A DNA stretch of 64,000 nucleotides from Tautonia rosea. Its GTDB lineage: Bacteria; Planctomycetota; Planctomycetia; Isosphaerales; Isosphaeraceae. Below, piece after piece: positions 36,327 through 44,951 of the stretch; position 1 is the stretch's first letter; every line of letters begins with the position of its first letter. The notes beneath the pieces were generated by a model that saw only the letters and a program-made list of their open reading frames with translations, was not told the origin of the DNA and did no database searches. Location: positions 1 to 64,000 of the forward strand of contig NZ_JABBYO010000018.1 in assembly GCF_012958305.1 (NCBI RefSeq), written 5' to 3'. A program made the position numbers and the translations under genes.

Positions 36327-36779
36327 CCACCCGCGCGGGAGATAAGCCTTGCCTCACCGCCGGCAGGAGCCGCATGGGCCAGCCGACCCCTCGCCCGGGG
36401 TCCGCTGGCGCGGAACCCGGGGCACCCGGCGCGGCGGATGGGCTCGCTTGCTCGTCAACCGGGATGGCGAAGCCGCAAGAGGCTTGGGGGCGCCTCTTCG
36501 TGGCCTCTCGTCGCTCGGCGACCTCGGTTTGCGTTGGTCTGGGGACGAAGTCGATCGAGGAAGAGGTTCGACATTCTGACAGGAGGTTTTGGAGGCGTGC
36601 GAATCGCGTTGGGGAGTCGGCCCTGCGAAGGGGGCGATCGGGCTTGAGCGGTTTGCGGATCCGGGGTAAAGAGGGCGTCTTCACATTTCCTTCGCACGTC
36701 TGGGCCAGGCACCAACGGATTGGCATCGTTCGCGGAGCGGATGTCGATCGGTCGACGGACGGGGCCCGGACGGAGTCTT

Positions 36780-38468
36780 ATGACGGATTTCCGAAGCAGG
36801 CGGAGACGACGCATCGCCGGGGTGATCGCCGCTGCGCTGCTGGCCTGGCCCGAGGGGGGGATCGGCCAGGAGCCGACGGTCGAGGAGCGTCTGCGCCGCC
36901 TGGAGGAGATGAATACGAGCCTGATGGAGCAGAATCGGCTGCTGCTGGAACGGCTCGATGCGCTCTCGACGAAGTACGACGAGGTGATGCGGGTGGTCGG
37001 GCCGAGCCTTGACCCCGCCGTTGAGCCGGCGCAGGAGCCGGGCTTGCCGCCGATCCCGGGCCCGAGCCCGATCGGCCCGATGGGGGAGCCGGCGACCCCC
37101 GTCACGCCGGAGGAGGTCCCCGAGGTAGGGGGGACGCCGGCCCTACCGATGCCCGCGCCGGCCGGGGTCGGCGGCGGGGCGTTCCGTGCCTATCAGACCG
37201 AGATTCTTGGCCCTCGAGGGGAGCCGGCCACCCAGACCGACGGCCGGGACGCGCCGATCGAGCCGCCCGAGGAGGGGGAGAAGTTTCCGCTGGATGCGTT
37301 TTACGACGAGGGGTTTGTCCTCGGTTCGGACGACGAGAAGGTTCCTTATCTGCTGAAGACGAACATCCGGATGCAGTTCCGGCATACGGGATTTCGCCGG
37401 TCTCGGCTGTTCTGGATCGACTCGGCCGGGATCGTGCGGCCGATCCGGAATCGCCAGGACTTTGAGATCGAGCGGGGTCGGCTGTCGTTCGAGGGGTTCT
37501 TCTATGATCCGGACTTGCAATATTATCTGAACCTCGATTTTGACACCGATGACCAGCACGTGGTGATCGCGCACGACTTCTGGATCAACTACCGGTTCAA
37601 CCGGGCGCTGGATGTTTATATCGGCAAGGCATTCGTGCCGGGGAGCCGATCGTGGCTGGAGGGCTCGACGCGGACCCAGTTCGCTGACCGGCCGATGGCC
37701 ACGACCTTCTTCCGGCCCGATCGGAGCGTGGGGATCTGGGCGCTCGGCGAGCCGGTGGAGAAGGTTTTCTACCGGGTGATGCTGGCCAACGGGTTCGACA
37801 CGGCCGACCTGACGTTCGAGGAGATCAATGAGCAGCCGGCGTACTCCGGGTCGCTGTGGTCGGAGGTCATCGGCGACTTCGGGCGGGGCTTCTCGGATCT
37901 CGAATGGCACGAGCGGCTGGCCGTCCGGCTGGGCAACAGCCTGACCTATGCGCCCGGGTCGCCGGCCGCGATCTTCTTTCAGCCGGTCAGCGAGCAGAAC
38001 TTCGTTCGACTGTCGGATGGCACGCCCTTGTTCGAGCCCGGTGCGCTTGCGCCGGGGGTGACGGTCAACGACTTCGACATCACGCTTTATGCGATCGACG
38101 CGGCCCTGAAGTATCGGGGCCTGAGCATCAACGCCGAGTACTACCTCCGCTGGCTCAACGACATCCAGGGGGATGGTCCGCTGCCGATCACCCGGCTGTT
38201 CGATCACGGCTACTACGTGCAGGGCGGGTATTTCGTGCTCCGGGAGCGGGTGGAGCTGATTGCGAGGCACTCGCAGGTCAACGGGCGATTCGGCAGCGGG
38301 GCGGAATACGCGCTCGGCATGAACTGGTTCATCAACCGCACGCACTACCTGAAATTCACGTTCGACGCGACCTGGCTCGACGCGATCCCCGCCCAGAACA
38401 GCGGGCCGAACTACCGGGCGGGGGATTCGGGGATTATGTTCCGCTCTCAGTTGCAACTGGCGTTCTGA
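36780..38468 (+). CDS. OprO/OprP-like outer-membrane porin
   Basis: A 562-residue exported protein matching the phosphate-selective porin O/P family. The signal peptide covers about residues 1-29 (RRIAGVIAAALLAWPEGG). A short coiled coil follows (ERLRRLEEMNTSLMEQNRLL), then a Pro-rich linker, a trimer-periplasm architecture common in planctomycete porins. From about residue 185 the beta-barrel begins (LLKTNIRMQFRHTGFRRSRL ... YYLNLDFDTDDQHVVIAHD) and continues to the terminal aromatic SQLQLAF. The start is ATG 36780, with GGAG at 36772-36775. Substrate is presumably an anion such as phosphate, by family. It is not adjacent to phosphate genes. Confidence 0.85.
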   Translation: MTDFRSRRRRRIAGVIAAALLAWPEGGIGQEPTVEERLRRLEEMNTSLMEQNRLLLERLDALSTKYDEVMRVVGPSLDPAVEPAQEPGLPPIPGPSPIGPMGEPATPVTPEEVPEVGGTPALPMPAPAGVGGGAFRAYQTEILGPRGEPATQTDGRDAPIEPPEEGEKFPLDAFYDEGFVLGSDDEKVPYLLKTNIRMQFRHTGFRRSRLFWIDSAGIVRPIRNRQDFEIERGRLSFEGFFYDPDLQYYLNLDFDTDDQHVVIAHDFWINYRFNRALDVYIGKAFVPGSRSWLEGSTRTQFADRPMATTFFRPDRSVGIWALGEPVEKVFYRVMLANGFDTADLTFEEINEQPAYSGSLWSEVIGDFGRGFSDLEWHERLAVRLGNSLTYAPGSPAAIFFQPVSEQNFVRLSDGTPLFEPGALAPGVTVNDFDITLYAIDAALKYRGLSINAEYYLRWLNDIQGDGPLPITRLFDHGYYVQGGYFVLRERVELIARHSQVNGRFGSGAEYALGMNWFINRTHYLKFTFDATWLDAIPAQNSGPNYRAGDSGIMFRSQLQLAF

Positions 38469-38942
38469 TCGGGCGATTGGCGCAGGCGGCTTGCCCTCGG
38501 ATGCGGTCCGGGAGGCCTGGTGCCCTTCGGGGTTGAAGGCGGCGCATTCGCGGGCCGCCGAACCGCGGCGTCGGGCGGACCGTGCTCCTGGCGGTCATCC
38601 GGGCCAACTGCCGCTCGCTGGAATGGGGGGGGGCGCCGCGATGGCTGGTGTAATGCTTCAGGGTGTGGCTCGTCCCCGATCACACATCTCTCCCATCTGG
38701 TCTGTGCGTTGCGGACGCGACGCTGCCGACTCGACCTCCTCGAAGACGACCGTGTCGGTCTCATGTCGCTCTGCAATGTGAGGATAACTTGTTGATTTGT
38801 TTCATAGGAGTTTTCTTGGGATTTTGATTGCAAGCCTCGATCGTTTCGGCATGATCGGGTTGTAAGGTGGAATGATGTGGACGAATAGGTGTGTGTAAAC
38901 ACGGAAGATCGCCCGACTCCAACAGCTTGGGCGGAGGGGACC
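38469..38942. other. Intergenic region before the SnoaL-like gene
   Basis: About 470 bases. GC falls toward the right end, where the 66-nt block shared with 32489-32555 lies. It probably includes the promoter of the SnoaL-like gene. No gene seen. Confidence 0.55.
38826..38891 (+). repeat. Upstream block shared with the Mrr-like gene, copy 2
   Basis: Counterpart of 32489-32555, ending about 50 bases before the SnoaL-like ATG, with matching internal spacing apart from one base. Confidence 0.6.
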
Positions 38943-39335
38943 ATGTCAGACGAAAACAAGGCCGTGGTCAGGCGCTTGATCGAAGCACGCAACGCCAACG
39001 ATCTGGAGGCGTTCGTGGCGCTCTGTACCCCAGCCATTCAAGATTATGTGAGAGATGCCTTCTCCGACGTAAGTGTCGCGTTTCGCGACGTGCATGTCAC
39101 CACGGAGGAGATGATTGCCGAGGGAGACAAGGTTGTAACGCTGTGGACCTTCAAGGGTACGCATCTCGGCGAATTCTGGGGCATCCCTGCCACGGGAAAA
39201 TCGGTCAGTTGGACCGGGATCGATATCTACACCATCAAGGACGGGAGAATTACAACCCACGTGCGGAAGTCAGACATCCTCGGCCTACTCCAACAACTCG
39301 GCGCTGCATCATCCGGAGGAAAAGGCGGCGGGTGA
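38943..39335 (+). CDS. SnoaL-like / ester cyclase-family protein
   Basis: A 130-residue NTF2-fold protein. The opening NKAVVRRLIEARNANDLEAF and the later VTLWTFKGTHLGEFWGIPAT and DIYTIKDGRITTHVRKSD are typical of the SnoaL-like polyketide cyclase / ester cyclase superfamily, whose bacterial members include enzymes and stress-related binding proteins. Residues for a specific reaction cannot be assigned. ATG 38943 is supported by GGAGG just upstream. The stop at 39333-39335 is the very start of a ~130-nt repeat, and a 66-nt block before the gene also occurs before the Mrr-like gene, so the gene looks cassette-borne. Confidence 0.75.
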   Translation: MSDENKAVVRRLIEARNANDLEAFVALCTPAIQDYVRDAFSDVSVAFRDVHVTTEEMIAEGDKVVTLWTFKGTHLGEFWGIPATGKSVSWTGIDIYTIKDGRITTHVRKSDILGLLQQLGAASSGGKGGG

Positions 39336-39462
39336 CTGGGTGACTCGACCAACGCCCCACGTTTTCCGGGTTGCGAAGCGACATGATGTATTCAGGGGAA
39401 GCCGGGCTTGAATGAGGGGCGAGGGTGCGGCTTCAGCTTCGTGCGGCTTCGCCACCCAGACC
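39334..39462 (+). repeat. ~130-nt interspersed repeat, copy 2
   Basis: Begins within the SnoaL-like stop codon and ends 10 bases before the DUF2784 gene's stop. Matches 36181-36310; terminal arms CTGGGTGAC / GCCACCCAG are near-perfect inverted repeats. Confidence 0.75.
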
Positions 39463-39472
39463 GCGGCATGGA

Positions 39473-39844
39473 TCACGACGTGGAGCGTCGCCTTTGGTAG
39501 AAGACGTATCCATAAATCGCTGTATTGATGACGAGGACGCCGAGGCCCAGTATGACCTGGACGGTCGGGGTTAATGCGCCGGGATAGATGACGGGGAGAA
39601 GGTAGTGCTCGATGAAGCCGCCCTCGTAGCCGGCCTCGCCGCTGAGGCGTCGGAGGAATTTTTCGAGGGGGGTGAGTGGGCATCGCCAGTTCATGAACTC
39701 GATGAGGGCTCCCCAGGTGGCGACCAGAAGGTGGATCCAGGCGACCTTGGGCCAGCGGAGGACGAGCAGGCCGCCGAAGATCACAAGAAGAATGAAGGCG
39801 AGGTGCAGGACGAGGACGGCGTCGGCAAGGAAGCGGAAGATCAT
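39473..39844 (-). CDS. DUF2784 membrane protein
   Basis: A 123-residue inner-membrane protein of the DUF2784 family. Three or four hydrophobic helices: ADAVLVLHLAFILLVIFGGL, a second around LHLLVATWGALIEFMNW and a C-terminal VILGLGVLVINTAIYGYVFY. The family motif MNWRCPLTPLEKFLR follows the second helix. Function is unknown in the family. It is transcribed toward the SnoaL-like gene, with repeat copy 2 filling the space between their ends. Confidence 0.8.
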   Translation of the reverse strand: MIFRFLADAVLVLHLAFILLVIFGGLLVLRWPKVAWIHLLVATWGALIEFMNWRCPLTPLEKFLRRLSGEAGYEGGFIEHYLLPVIYPGALTPTVQVILGLGVLVINTAIYGYVFYQRRRSTS

Positions 39845-39969
39845 GATCCGGCCCTCGGTCCGGGAGAAGATGGCTCAAGGATGGGCGACTTGCTTTGGGG
39901 GTCGGATGCGGGTCCTGACCGGGGGAACCGGAGGGCGCGCCGAGGGGAGGGGATCAATCATGGGAAGCG

Positions 39970-40488
39970 TCAGCCTTCGAGCGCCTGGTCGGAGGGGACG
40001 AGGGGGAGCCGGTCGGAGAGGGCGGAGAGGGAGAGGGCGTGGATCATCTCGTCGACCGTGGTGCAGCAGTCGGGGAGGATGCGGACATGGTACTTCTCGG
40101 CGGCTTTGGAGAGGGCGGTGTGGGTGACGCAGTTGTGGGTCATCATGCCGCAGACGAGGAGGTCGGTGATGCCGAGCTGCTGGAGGGTGTCGTCGAGGGT
40201 GGTGTCGCGGAAGCTGTCGGCCGACTGCTTGACGACGATTGGGGCGTCGGGGGCGGCGGCCTGGATGCGGGGGTGAATCGCGGCCCCTTCAGTCCCCTCG
40301 CCAAAGAAAGGGGCCGAGGCGGCAGGGGTGACGACGTGCTGGACGAAGATGACCGGTATGCCGACCGATTTTGCCTTTGCAATCGCGTGCTCGATCGATT
40401 GGAGCGTCGCTTCTGGCTTCCAGAGGGGGAACTTGCCGCCAGGGAAGTAGTCGTTCTGAACGTCGATGACGAGTAATGCGGTTTTCAT
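39970..40488 (-). CDS. Isochorismatase-fold cysteine hydrolase
   Basis: A 172-residue cytosolic hydrolase of the isochorismatase/nicotinamidase superfamily. The catalytic triad is visible: Asp9 in LLVIDVQNDYF, Lys87 in IVVKQSADSF and the nucleophile Cys120 in LLVCGMMTHNCVTHTAL. Length fits. Substrate within the family (nicotinamide, isochorismate, other amides) cannot be assigned. The start is ATG 40488; the frame extends further upstream but the conserved domain begins here. Confidence 0.87.
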   Translation of the reverse strand: MKTALLVIDVQNDYFPGGKFPLWKPEATLQSIEHAIAKAKSVGIPVIFVQHVVTPAASAPFFGEGTEGAAIHPRIQAAAPDAPIVVKQSADSFRDTTLDDTLQQLGITDLLVCGMMTHNCVTHTALSKAAEKYHVRILPDCCTTVDEMIHALSLSALSDRLPLVPSDQALEG

Positions 40489-40856
40489 GGTGGGTGCCCT
40501 TGAAGGGCCTGACAGCGCCTGGTCTCTCGTGACCGTCTGGCCCGCCAGGCCATCGACCCAGCGTACCACACAACCCAGTCTCCCGGACATGACCCGACCC
40601 TGGTGGCGCGCCGGGGCGAGACGGATTGTCGGCGCGTGGGTGCCACCTTTGAGCGATGGGTAAATGCATGTTTCGATTGAATCAGTTATGTTGATTTGAG
40701 GCGACATTGCTTGCCAGAGGCGTTTTTGTGCCTATCTCAGTGGGAACCCGGTGATCGAAATGCTGCGAGGCGGAGTCTCGATGCACTCGGGTTTACCATT
40801 CATTTCGAGCTGGTTTATCACATTCCAGAATGATTGCATCAGGAGGTTGAGGTCTC
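40489..40856. other. Divergent intergenic region
   Basis: About 370 bases between the isochorismatase-fold gene (minus) and the fasciclin gene (plus). Expected to contain both promoters; an AT-rich stretch lies around 40670-40700. No gene seen. Confidence 0.5.
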
Positions 40857-41378
40857 ATGCTCGCCCGATTCGTTGCTGCGCCGATGGCTCTTGCCGCGCT
40901 GTGTGTGTTCCCGATGGGATCTTTTGGACCGCAGGCCGAGGCGCAGGGACCGCCTGCTCCGAAGGGTCCGACGATCGTGGACATCGCCATTGCGGTGAAC
41001 GAGGAGACAGGGGAATTTTCGACGCTCATCGCCGCTTTGGACGCGGCCGGACTGGTTGAGACGCTGGATGGGCGTCGACAGTTCACCGTGTTCGCTCCGA
41101 CCGATGCGGCGTTCGAGAAGCTGGGGCTGAATGCTGGGAACATCGGCACGCTGCCGGTCGAGGCGCTGACCAACATCCTGCTGTACCATGTGTCGCCCGG
41201 CGAACGCTTCGCGGAGGACGTGGTTTCCTCGACGCGCATCCGGACGCTGAACAAGGGGTTCACCTTCCCGGCCGTGACCGCAGAAGGAGTGTTCATCAAT
41301 CAAAGTAAAATTCTTGCGGTGGATATTGATGCGAGCAACGGCGTGATCCACGTCATCGATACGGTCTTACTTCCCTGA
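40857..41378 (+). CDS. Secreted fasciclin (FAS1) domain protein
   Basis: A 173-residue exported protein: signal peptide about residues 1-29 ending AEAQG, then one FAS1 domain. The domain signatures are visible as FSTLIAALDAAGLVETLDG, QFTVFAPTDAAFEKLGLN and the final GVIHVIDTVLLP. FAS1 domains mediate cell adhesion or surface binding. AGGAGG at 40841-40846 precedes the ATG. A terminator follows. Confidence 0.92.
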   Translation: MLARFVAAPMALAALCVFPMGSFGPQAEAQGPPAPKGPTIVDIAIAVNEETGEFSTLIAALDAAGLVETLDGRRQFTVFAPTDAAFEKLGLNAGNIGTLPVEALTNILLYHVSPGERFAEDVVSSTRIRTLNKGFTFPAVTAEGVFINQSKILAVDIDASNGVIHVIDTVLLP

Positions 41379-41440
41379 GTTGGGTCACGCTGAGTTGCGG
41401 AGCGGACCGGGTCGTCCGATGATCGTGCGATCCGCCGAAA

Positions 41441-41470
41441 GGCCCCCGTTGCGCCCGAGCATCGGGGGCT
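41441..41470. terminator. Terminator between fasciclin and sulfatase genes
   Basis: GGCCCCCG (41441-41448) / CGGGGGCT (41463-41470), followed on the plus strand by TTCTC. It lies between the fasciclin stop (plus) and the sulfatase stop (minus), so can act both ways. Confidence 0.7.
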
Positions 41471-41490
41471 TTCTCGGTGTTGAGGCGAGG

Positions 41491-42894
41491 TCAGGGCCCG
41501 GCAGGCGAAGGATTTGCCGGTAGAGGACGGGGGCGGTCCATCTCGTCTTGCCAGGTGTCGAGCATCGAGGAGAGGTGGGCAACGCGGTTTGGGTTGGTAG
41601 CCGACAGGTTGTGCGATTCGGATGGGTCGGCGGCGAGGTGAAACAGGAGCGGGCGGCCGTCGTCGATCAGGAGCTTCCAGGGACCGAGGCGGGCAGCGGC
41701 GACGGACCCGTTGCGCCAGAAGAACGGGCGATCCGGGAGAGGTTCGCGGCGGAGGAGGAGCGGGGCGAGTGAGATGCCGTCGAGTGCGGGGGCGGCGATC
41801 GGTTCGAGGTGGGCGAGGTCGAGGAAGGTGGGCAGAAGGTCCATCGTCATCGCGGTCTCGGGAGTGACGCCGGGGGCAACCCGGCCGGGCCACCAGGCGA
41901 TCGCAGGGACGCGGTGGCCGCCTTCGAACAGTTGGCCCTTCTGGCCGCGGAGGGGGCCGTTGTCGGAAATCTCGCCGTGGAAGCGATTGCCGTAGTGGCG
42001 ATAGCCGCCGTTGTCTGAGGTGAAGATCACCAGGGTGGAGCGGTCGAGATTGAGGCGTTGCAACGTGGTGATGAGTTGGCCGACGCTGCGGTCGATCGCC
42101 TCGACCATCTCCCGGACCACAGGCCGGACGGCGCCGGGAGGGTGAGGGCCGAGCTTGCTGAGATCGCTGTAGTCGTGCCCCTGTTGGCGGTGCGCCGGCT
42201 CGTTGGGGCCTTGCCAGGGGAAGTGGATCGCCAGGTGAGAGACAAGCAGGAAAAACGGTTGGTCGCGATGCCGTTCGATAAAATCGATGCTGTCTCGCGT
42301 GATGAGATCAACACTGTAGCCTGGTTCGAGGGCCAGGGTTTCGCCGACCCACCAGTCGGGGTCGCCGGATCGGCTGAGGTGCGAATGATGGTCGCCGTCT
42401 CCGGTGAGCAGGCCGCGGAATTCGTCGAACCCTTGCCGGGTGGGGAGGAAGGGAGCCTGGTAGCCGAGGTGCCACTTGCCGAAGAGGCCCGAGACGTAGC
42501 CGGCAGGTTTCAGGGCCTCGGCGATGGTGAGTTCTTCGAGGGGGAGTCCGATGTCGTGGTCGCGGTCGGCGTCGAGCGCCCCTTCGAAGGCGCGGCCGAA
42601 CCGGTTCTGGTAGCGTCCGGTGAGCAAGGCGGCCCGGGTGGCCGAACACATCGGGCCATTGGAATGAAAGTCGGTGAAGCGAAGCCCTTCGGCGGCGAGG
42701 CGGTCGATGTGAGGCGTTTGATTGGACCGGTTGCCGAAACAGCCGACGTCGGCGTAGCCGAGGTCGTCGATGAGGATGAGCAGGATGTTGGGAGGGCGGT
42801 GGGCGTCGGCAGCCTCCTGGGCCGAGGCGAAGGTGCCTTGCAAGAAAACGGCAGAGAAGAACGCGATTGGAATTACAGAAAAATTCGAAATCAT
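41491..42894 (-). CDS. Sulfatase (arylsulfatase family)
   Basis: A 467-residue exported sulfatase. A signal peptide (about 1-25, AFFSAVFLQGTFASA) precedes RPPNILLILIDDLGYADVGC, whose Asp pair 43-44 is a metal-ligand site. The active-site motif is CSATR at 83-87, with Cys83 the residue converted to formylglycine; Ala stands where Pro is most common, but the C-x-(A/P)-x-R form is accepted by anaerobic-type maturases. Later metal/substrate motifs include GKWHLG and TSDNGG. ATG 42894 begins the signal peptide; the frame opens at 43065. Planctomycetes carry many such enzymes for sulfated polysaccharides. Confidence 0.9.
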   Translation of the reverse strand: MISNFSVIPIAFFSAVFLQGTFASAQEAADAHRPPNILLILIDDLGYADVGCFGNRSNQTPHIDRLAAEGLRFTDFHSNGPMCSATRAALLTGRYQNRFGRAFEGALDADRDHDIGLPLEELTIAEALKPAGYVSGLFGKWHLGYQAPFLPTRQGFDEFRGLLTGDGDHHSHLSRSGDPDWWVGETLALEPGYSVDLITRDSIDFIERHRDQPFFLLVSHLAIHFPWQGPNEPAHRQQGHDYSDLSKLGPHPPGAVRPVVREMVEAIDRSVGQLITTLQRLNLDRSTLVIFTSDNGGYRHYGNRFHGEISDNGPLRGQKGQLFEGGHRVPAIAWWPGRVAPGVTPETAMTMDLLPTFLDLAHLEPIAAPALDGISLAPLLLRREPLPDRPFFWRNGSVAAARLGPWKLLIDDGRPLLFHLAADPSESHNLSATNPNRVAHLSSMLDTWQDEMDRPRPLPANPSPAGP

Positions 42895-43016
42895 GATTCT
42901 TCGAATTGTGATTGAGTCCGCTTCGCCTTTTCTTCCGGGCTCGCGTCGAGAGTGTCGAGCACACGAGGACCTGGAAGGGGGAAGGTGTGTCCTCGAAGGC
43001 TCGCCGTATAGCGTCG

Positions 43017-43244
43017 TTACGCGGACTCCACCGCAGCATAGACCTTGCCGTGCCTGGCGAGCCATGCGAGGTCGCCGCGTTCGGCGTGTTCATGAATGTC
43101 GCGGAGGAGTCGGACGGTTTCAGGCTCGTAGCAAGGTTCACTGGGGTCGTCGGCAGGAATGACCATTTCGACATCAACGGCAACGACGTACTTGTCTGTC
43201 TGAATGAAACGGGTCCGTGTGATCCGTTCTCCCGGAATCTTCAT
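43017..43244 (-). CDS. Small protein, putative antitoxin-like partner
   Basis: A 75-residue charged protein: KYVVAVDVEMVIPADDPSEP then a helical ETVRLLRDIHEHAERGDLAW. It begins in the stop of the preceding gene (ATGA overlap at 43241-43244). I do not recognise its family; the beta-then-helix layout and coupling suggest a partner, possibly an antitoxin. Confidence 0.6.
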   Translation of the reverse strand: MKIPGERITRTRFIQTDKYVVAVDVEMVIPADDPSEPCYEPETVRLLRDIHEHAERGDLAWLARHGKVYAAVESA

Positions 43245-43537
43245 CTCGGGCCTCGGTCGAAGAAGTGAACGGTGACGAGCTTGGCAATTCCACTCGGGCG
43301 GAGGAGTGACCAAACGGCCTTGAACTCGGTGCCATCCGGCAATGCCTCGCGGACCTCGACGGTCGGGTGAGGTGTCGCGTTGGGGTGTTCGACGATCAAC
43401 GAGCCGTCATCAAGGCCGGAGACGGCTTGCCATTCCAGGATACCTCGTTCTTCCAAACGTTCGGAAGCGTGGTTTCCCACGAGGTAACGGTCTTCCGCAA
43501 CGAGGCGTCGAATGATTTCGAAGAGTTCCCCCTTCAA
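43241..43537 (-). CDS. DUF4258-like protein, putative toxin of a TA pair
   Basis: A 98-residue protein with the DUF4258-type layout: LVGNHASERLEERGILEWQA corresponds to the conserved His-Ala-x-x-R-x-x-x-R-x-I region, followed by VEVREALPDGTEFKAVW and a last strand KLVTVHFFDR. DUF4258 proteins are found in toxin-antitoxin-like loci and may be RNases of the BrnT/RelE-like style. It is coupled to the small gene that follows. Confidence 0.6.
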   Translation of the reverse strand: MKGELFEIIRRLVAEDRYLVGNHASERLEERGILEWQAVSGLDDGSLIVEHPNATPHPTVEVREALPDGTEFKAVWSLLRPSGIAKLVTVHFFDRGPR

Positions 43538-43583
43538 TGATACCTCTCCGAGTTCAGAAGAACTCTGCTTTGCCCACCTGGGG

Positions 43584-44951
43584 TCAAATCAGTTCCCGGA
43601 TGGGCTCGCCGTGGGGGAGGAGGGGGATGGGGCGGCCGGTGAAGTCGGGAAACTCGGTGTGGGGGGGGATGCCGAGGTGGTGGTAGAGGGTGGCGAGGAG
43701 GTCCTGGGGGGAGAGGGGGCGTTCGGTGGGGTACTCGCCTCGGGAGTTGGTGGAGCCGATGACCTGGCCGGTGTGCAGGCCGCCACCACTGAGCAGCGCG
43801 GACATGGCGTCGGGCCAGTGGTCGCGGCCGATGAGGCCGTCGGCGTGGGCGAGGCGGGGGGTGCGGCCGAACTCACCGCAGGCGACGATGAGGATTTTGC
43901 GGTCGAGGCCGCGGACGTAGACGTCTTCGATCAGGGCGGAAAGGGCCTGGTCCATGAAGGGGGAGCGATAGCGGGTGGCGTCGCCGAGATCCCATCGGGT
44001 TTGGACGTTGATGTGATCATCCCACGAGAAGTAGCGGTCGGAGAGGGTGGGGGCCAGCGCGTCGATGGTGATGACGGTGGAGCCGGCCTCGGCGAGGCGG
44101 CGGGCGAGCAGGCAGGCCTGGCCCCAGAGGTGGCGGCCGTAGCGGTCGCGGAGGCGGGGGTCCTCGCGGGAGAGGTCGAAGGCGGAGGCGACGCCGGGGT
44201 TAGTGAGCATCTGGAGCGCCGCCTCGCGGAACGGGTCGGCGTCGGCGTTGGGGCGGTCGTCGAGGCCGCGGCGGAAGCCGTCGAACTGGGTGAGGAGGCC
44301 GCGGCGGTCGTCGAGACGCTGGCCGTTGATCCCGCCGACGAGGGCGAGGGCAGGGGGGCGAAAGTCGGGGGCCGAGGGGTCGCCGGTGGCGAAGGCGGAG
44401 TGGGTGACGCCGAGGTAGGTCGGCCGAGTCATGAAGGGCTGGCGGGGGATGCCGACGTAGCGCGGGAGGCCATCGGGGCGAAGGCCGCGGACGTGGCTGG
44501 CGACCATGCCGAAGTCGGGGTGCTCGGACTTCGAGGTGGAGGTGGGGTCGGGGGGGCTCGGGGTCTTGCCGGTCAAGAGCTCGATGGAGCCGTCGTTATG
44601 GGCCGACATGGTGTGATGGAGCGATCGGACGATCGAAACCTTGTCGCCGAGCTTTGCCTGGAGCGGGAAGACCTCGCAGAAGTCCATGCCGGGGACGCTT
44701 GTGGCGATGGGGTTGAAGGGGCCGCGGTACTCGGCGGGAGCATCGGGCTTGGGGTCCCAGGTTTCGAACTGGCTGGGGCCGCCCCACATCCAGAAAAGGA
44801 TGACGGAGGTGTCGGGATCGGAAAGGGGGCCGTTGTTCGCGGAGGATCGGGCGGCGAGCAGGTCGGAGAGGCCGAGGCCGCCCAGGGCGAGGGAGCCGAG
44901 ACGGAGGAACTCGCGGCGACGCAGTGGGCCAGCGCAGGACGAGGCGAGCAT
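43584..44951 (-). CDS. DUF1501 protein (Tat-exported)
   Basis: A 455-residue protein of the DUF1501 family typical of planctomycetes. The N-terminus has a Tat-type signal, RRREFLRLGSLALGGLGLSD. The family body is visible: VILFWMWGGPSQFETWDPKP, DFCEVFPLQAKLGDKVSIVRS and GEFGRTPRLAHADGLIGRDHW, similar to alkaline-phosphatase-superfamily metal sites. Function of the family is unknown. Its start directly abuts the stop of the preceding gene (TGAATG). The cytochrome/DUF1549 partner usually next door is missing here. Confidence 0.87.
   Translation of the reverse strand: MLASSCAGPLRRREFLRLGSLALGGLGLSDLLAARSSANNGPLSDPDTSVILFWMWGGPSQFETWDPKPDAPAEYRGPFNPIATSVPGMDFCEVFPLQAKLGDKVSIVRSLHHTMSAHNDGSIELLTGKTPSPPDPTSTSKSEHPDFGMVASHVRGLRPDGLPRYVGIPRQPFMTRPTYLGVTHSAFATGDPSAPDFRPPALALVGGINGQRLDDRRGLLTQFDGFRRGLDDRPNADADPFREAALQMLTNPGVASAFDLSREDPRLRDRYGRHLWGQACLLARRLAEAGSTVITIDALAPTLSDRYFSWDDHINVQTRWDLGDATRYRSPFMDQALSALIEDVYVRGLDRKILIVACGEFGRTPRLAHADGLIGRDHWPDAMSALLSGGGLHTGQVIGSTNSRGEYPTERPLSPQDLLATLYHHLGIPPHTEFPDFTGRPIPLLPHGEPIRELI

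Larger units (their letters stand above)
36158..36779. other. Intergenic region with interspersed repeat
   Basis: About 620 bases. 36181-36310 is the repeat shared with 39334-39462. A perfect hairpin lies at 36302-36326 (CCCGGACAGCG / CGCTGTCCGGG). The rest is GC-rich with no supported gene until the porin start. Confidence 0.55.
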
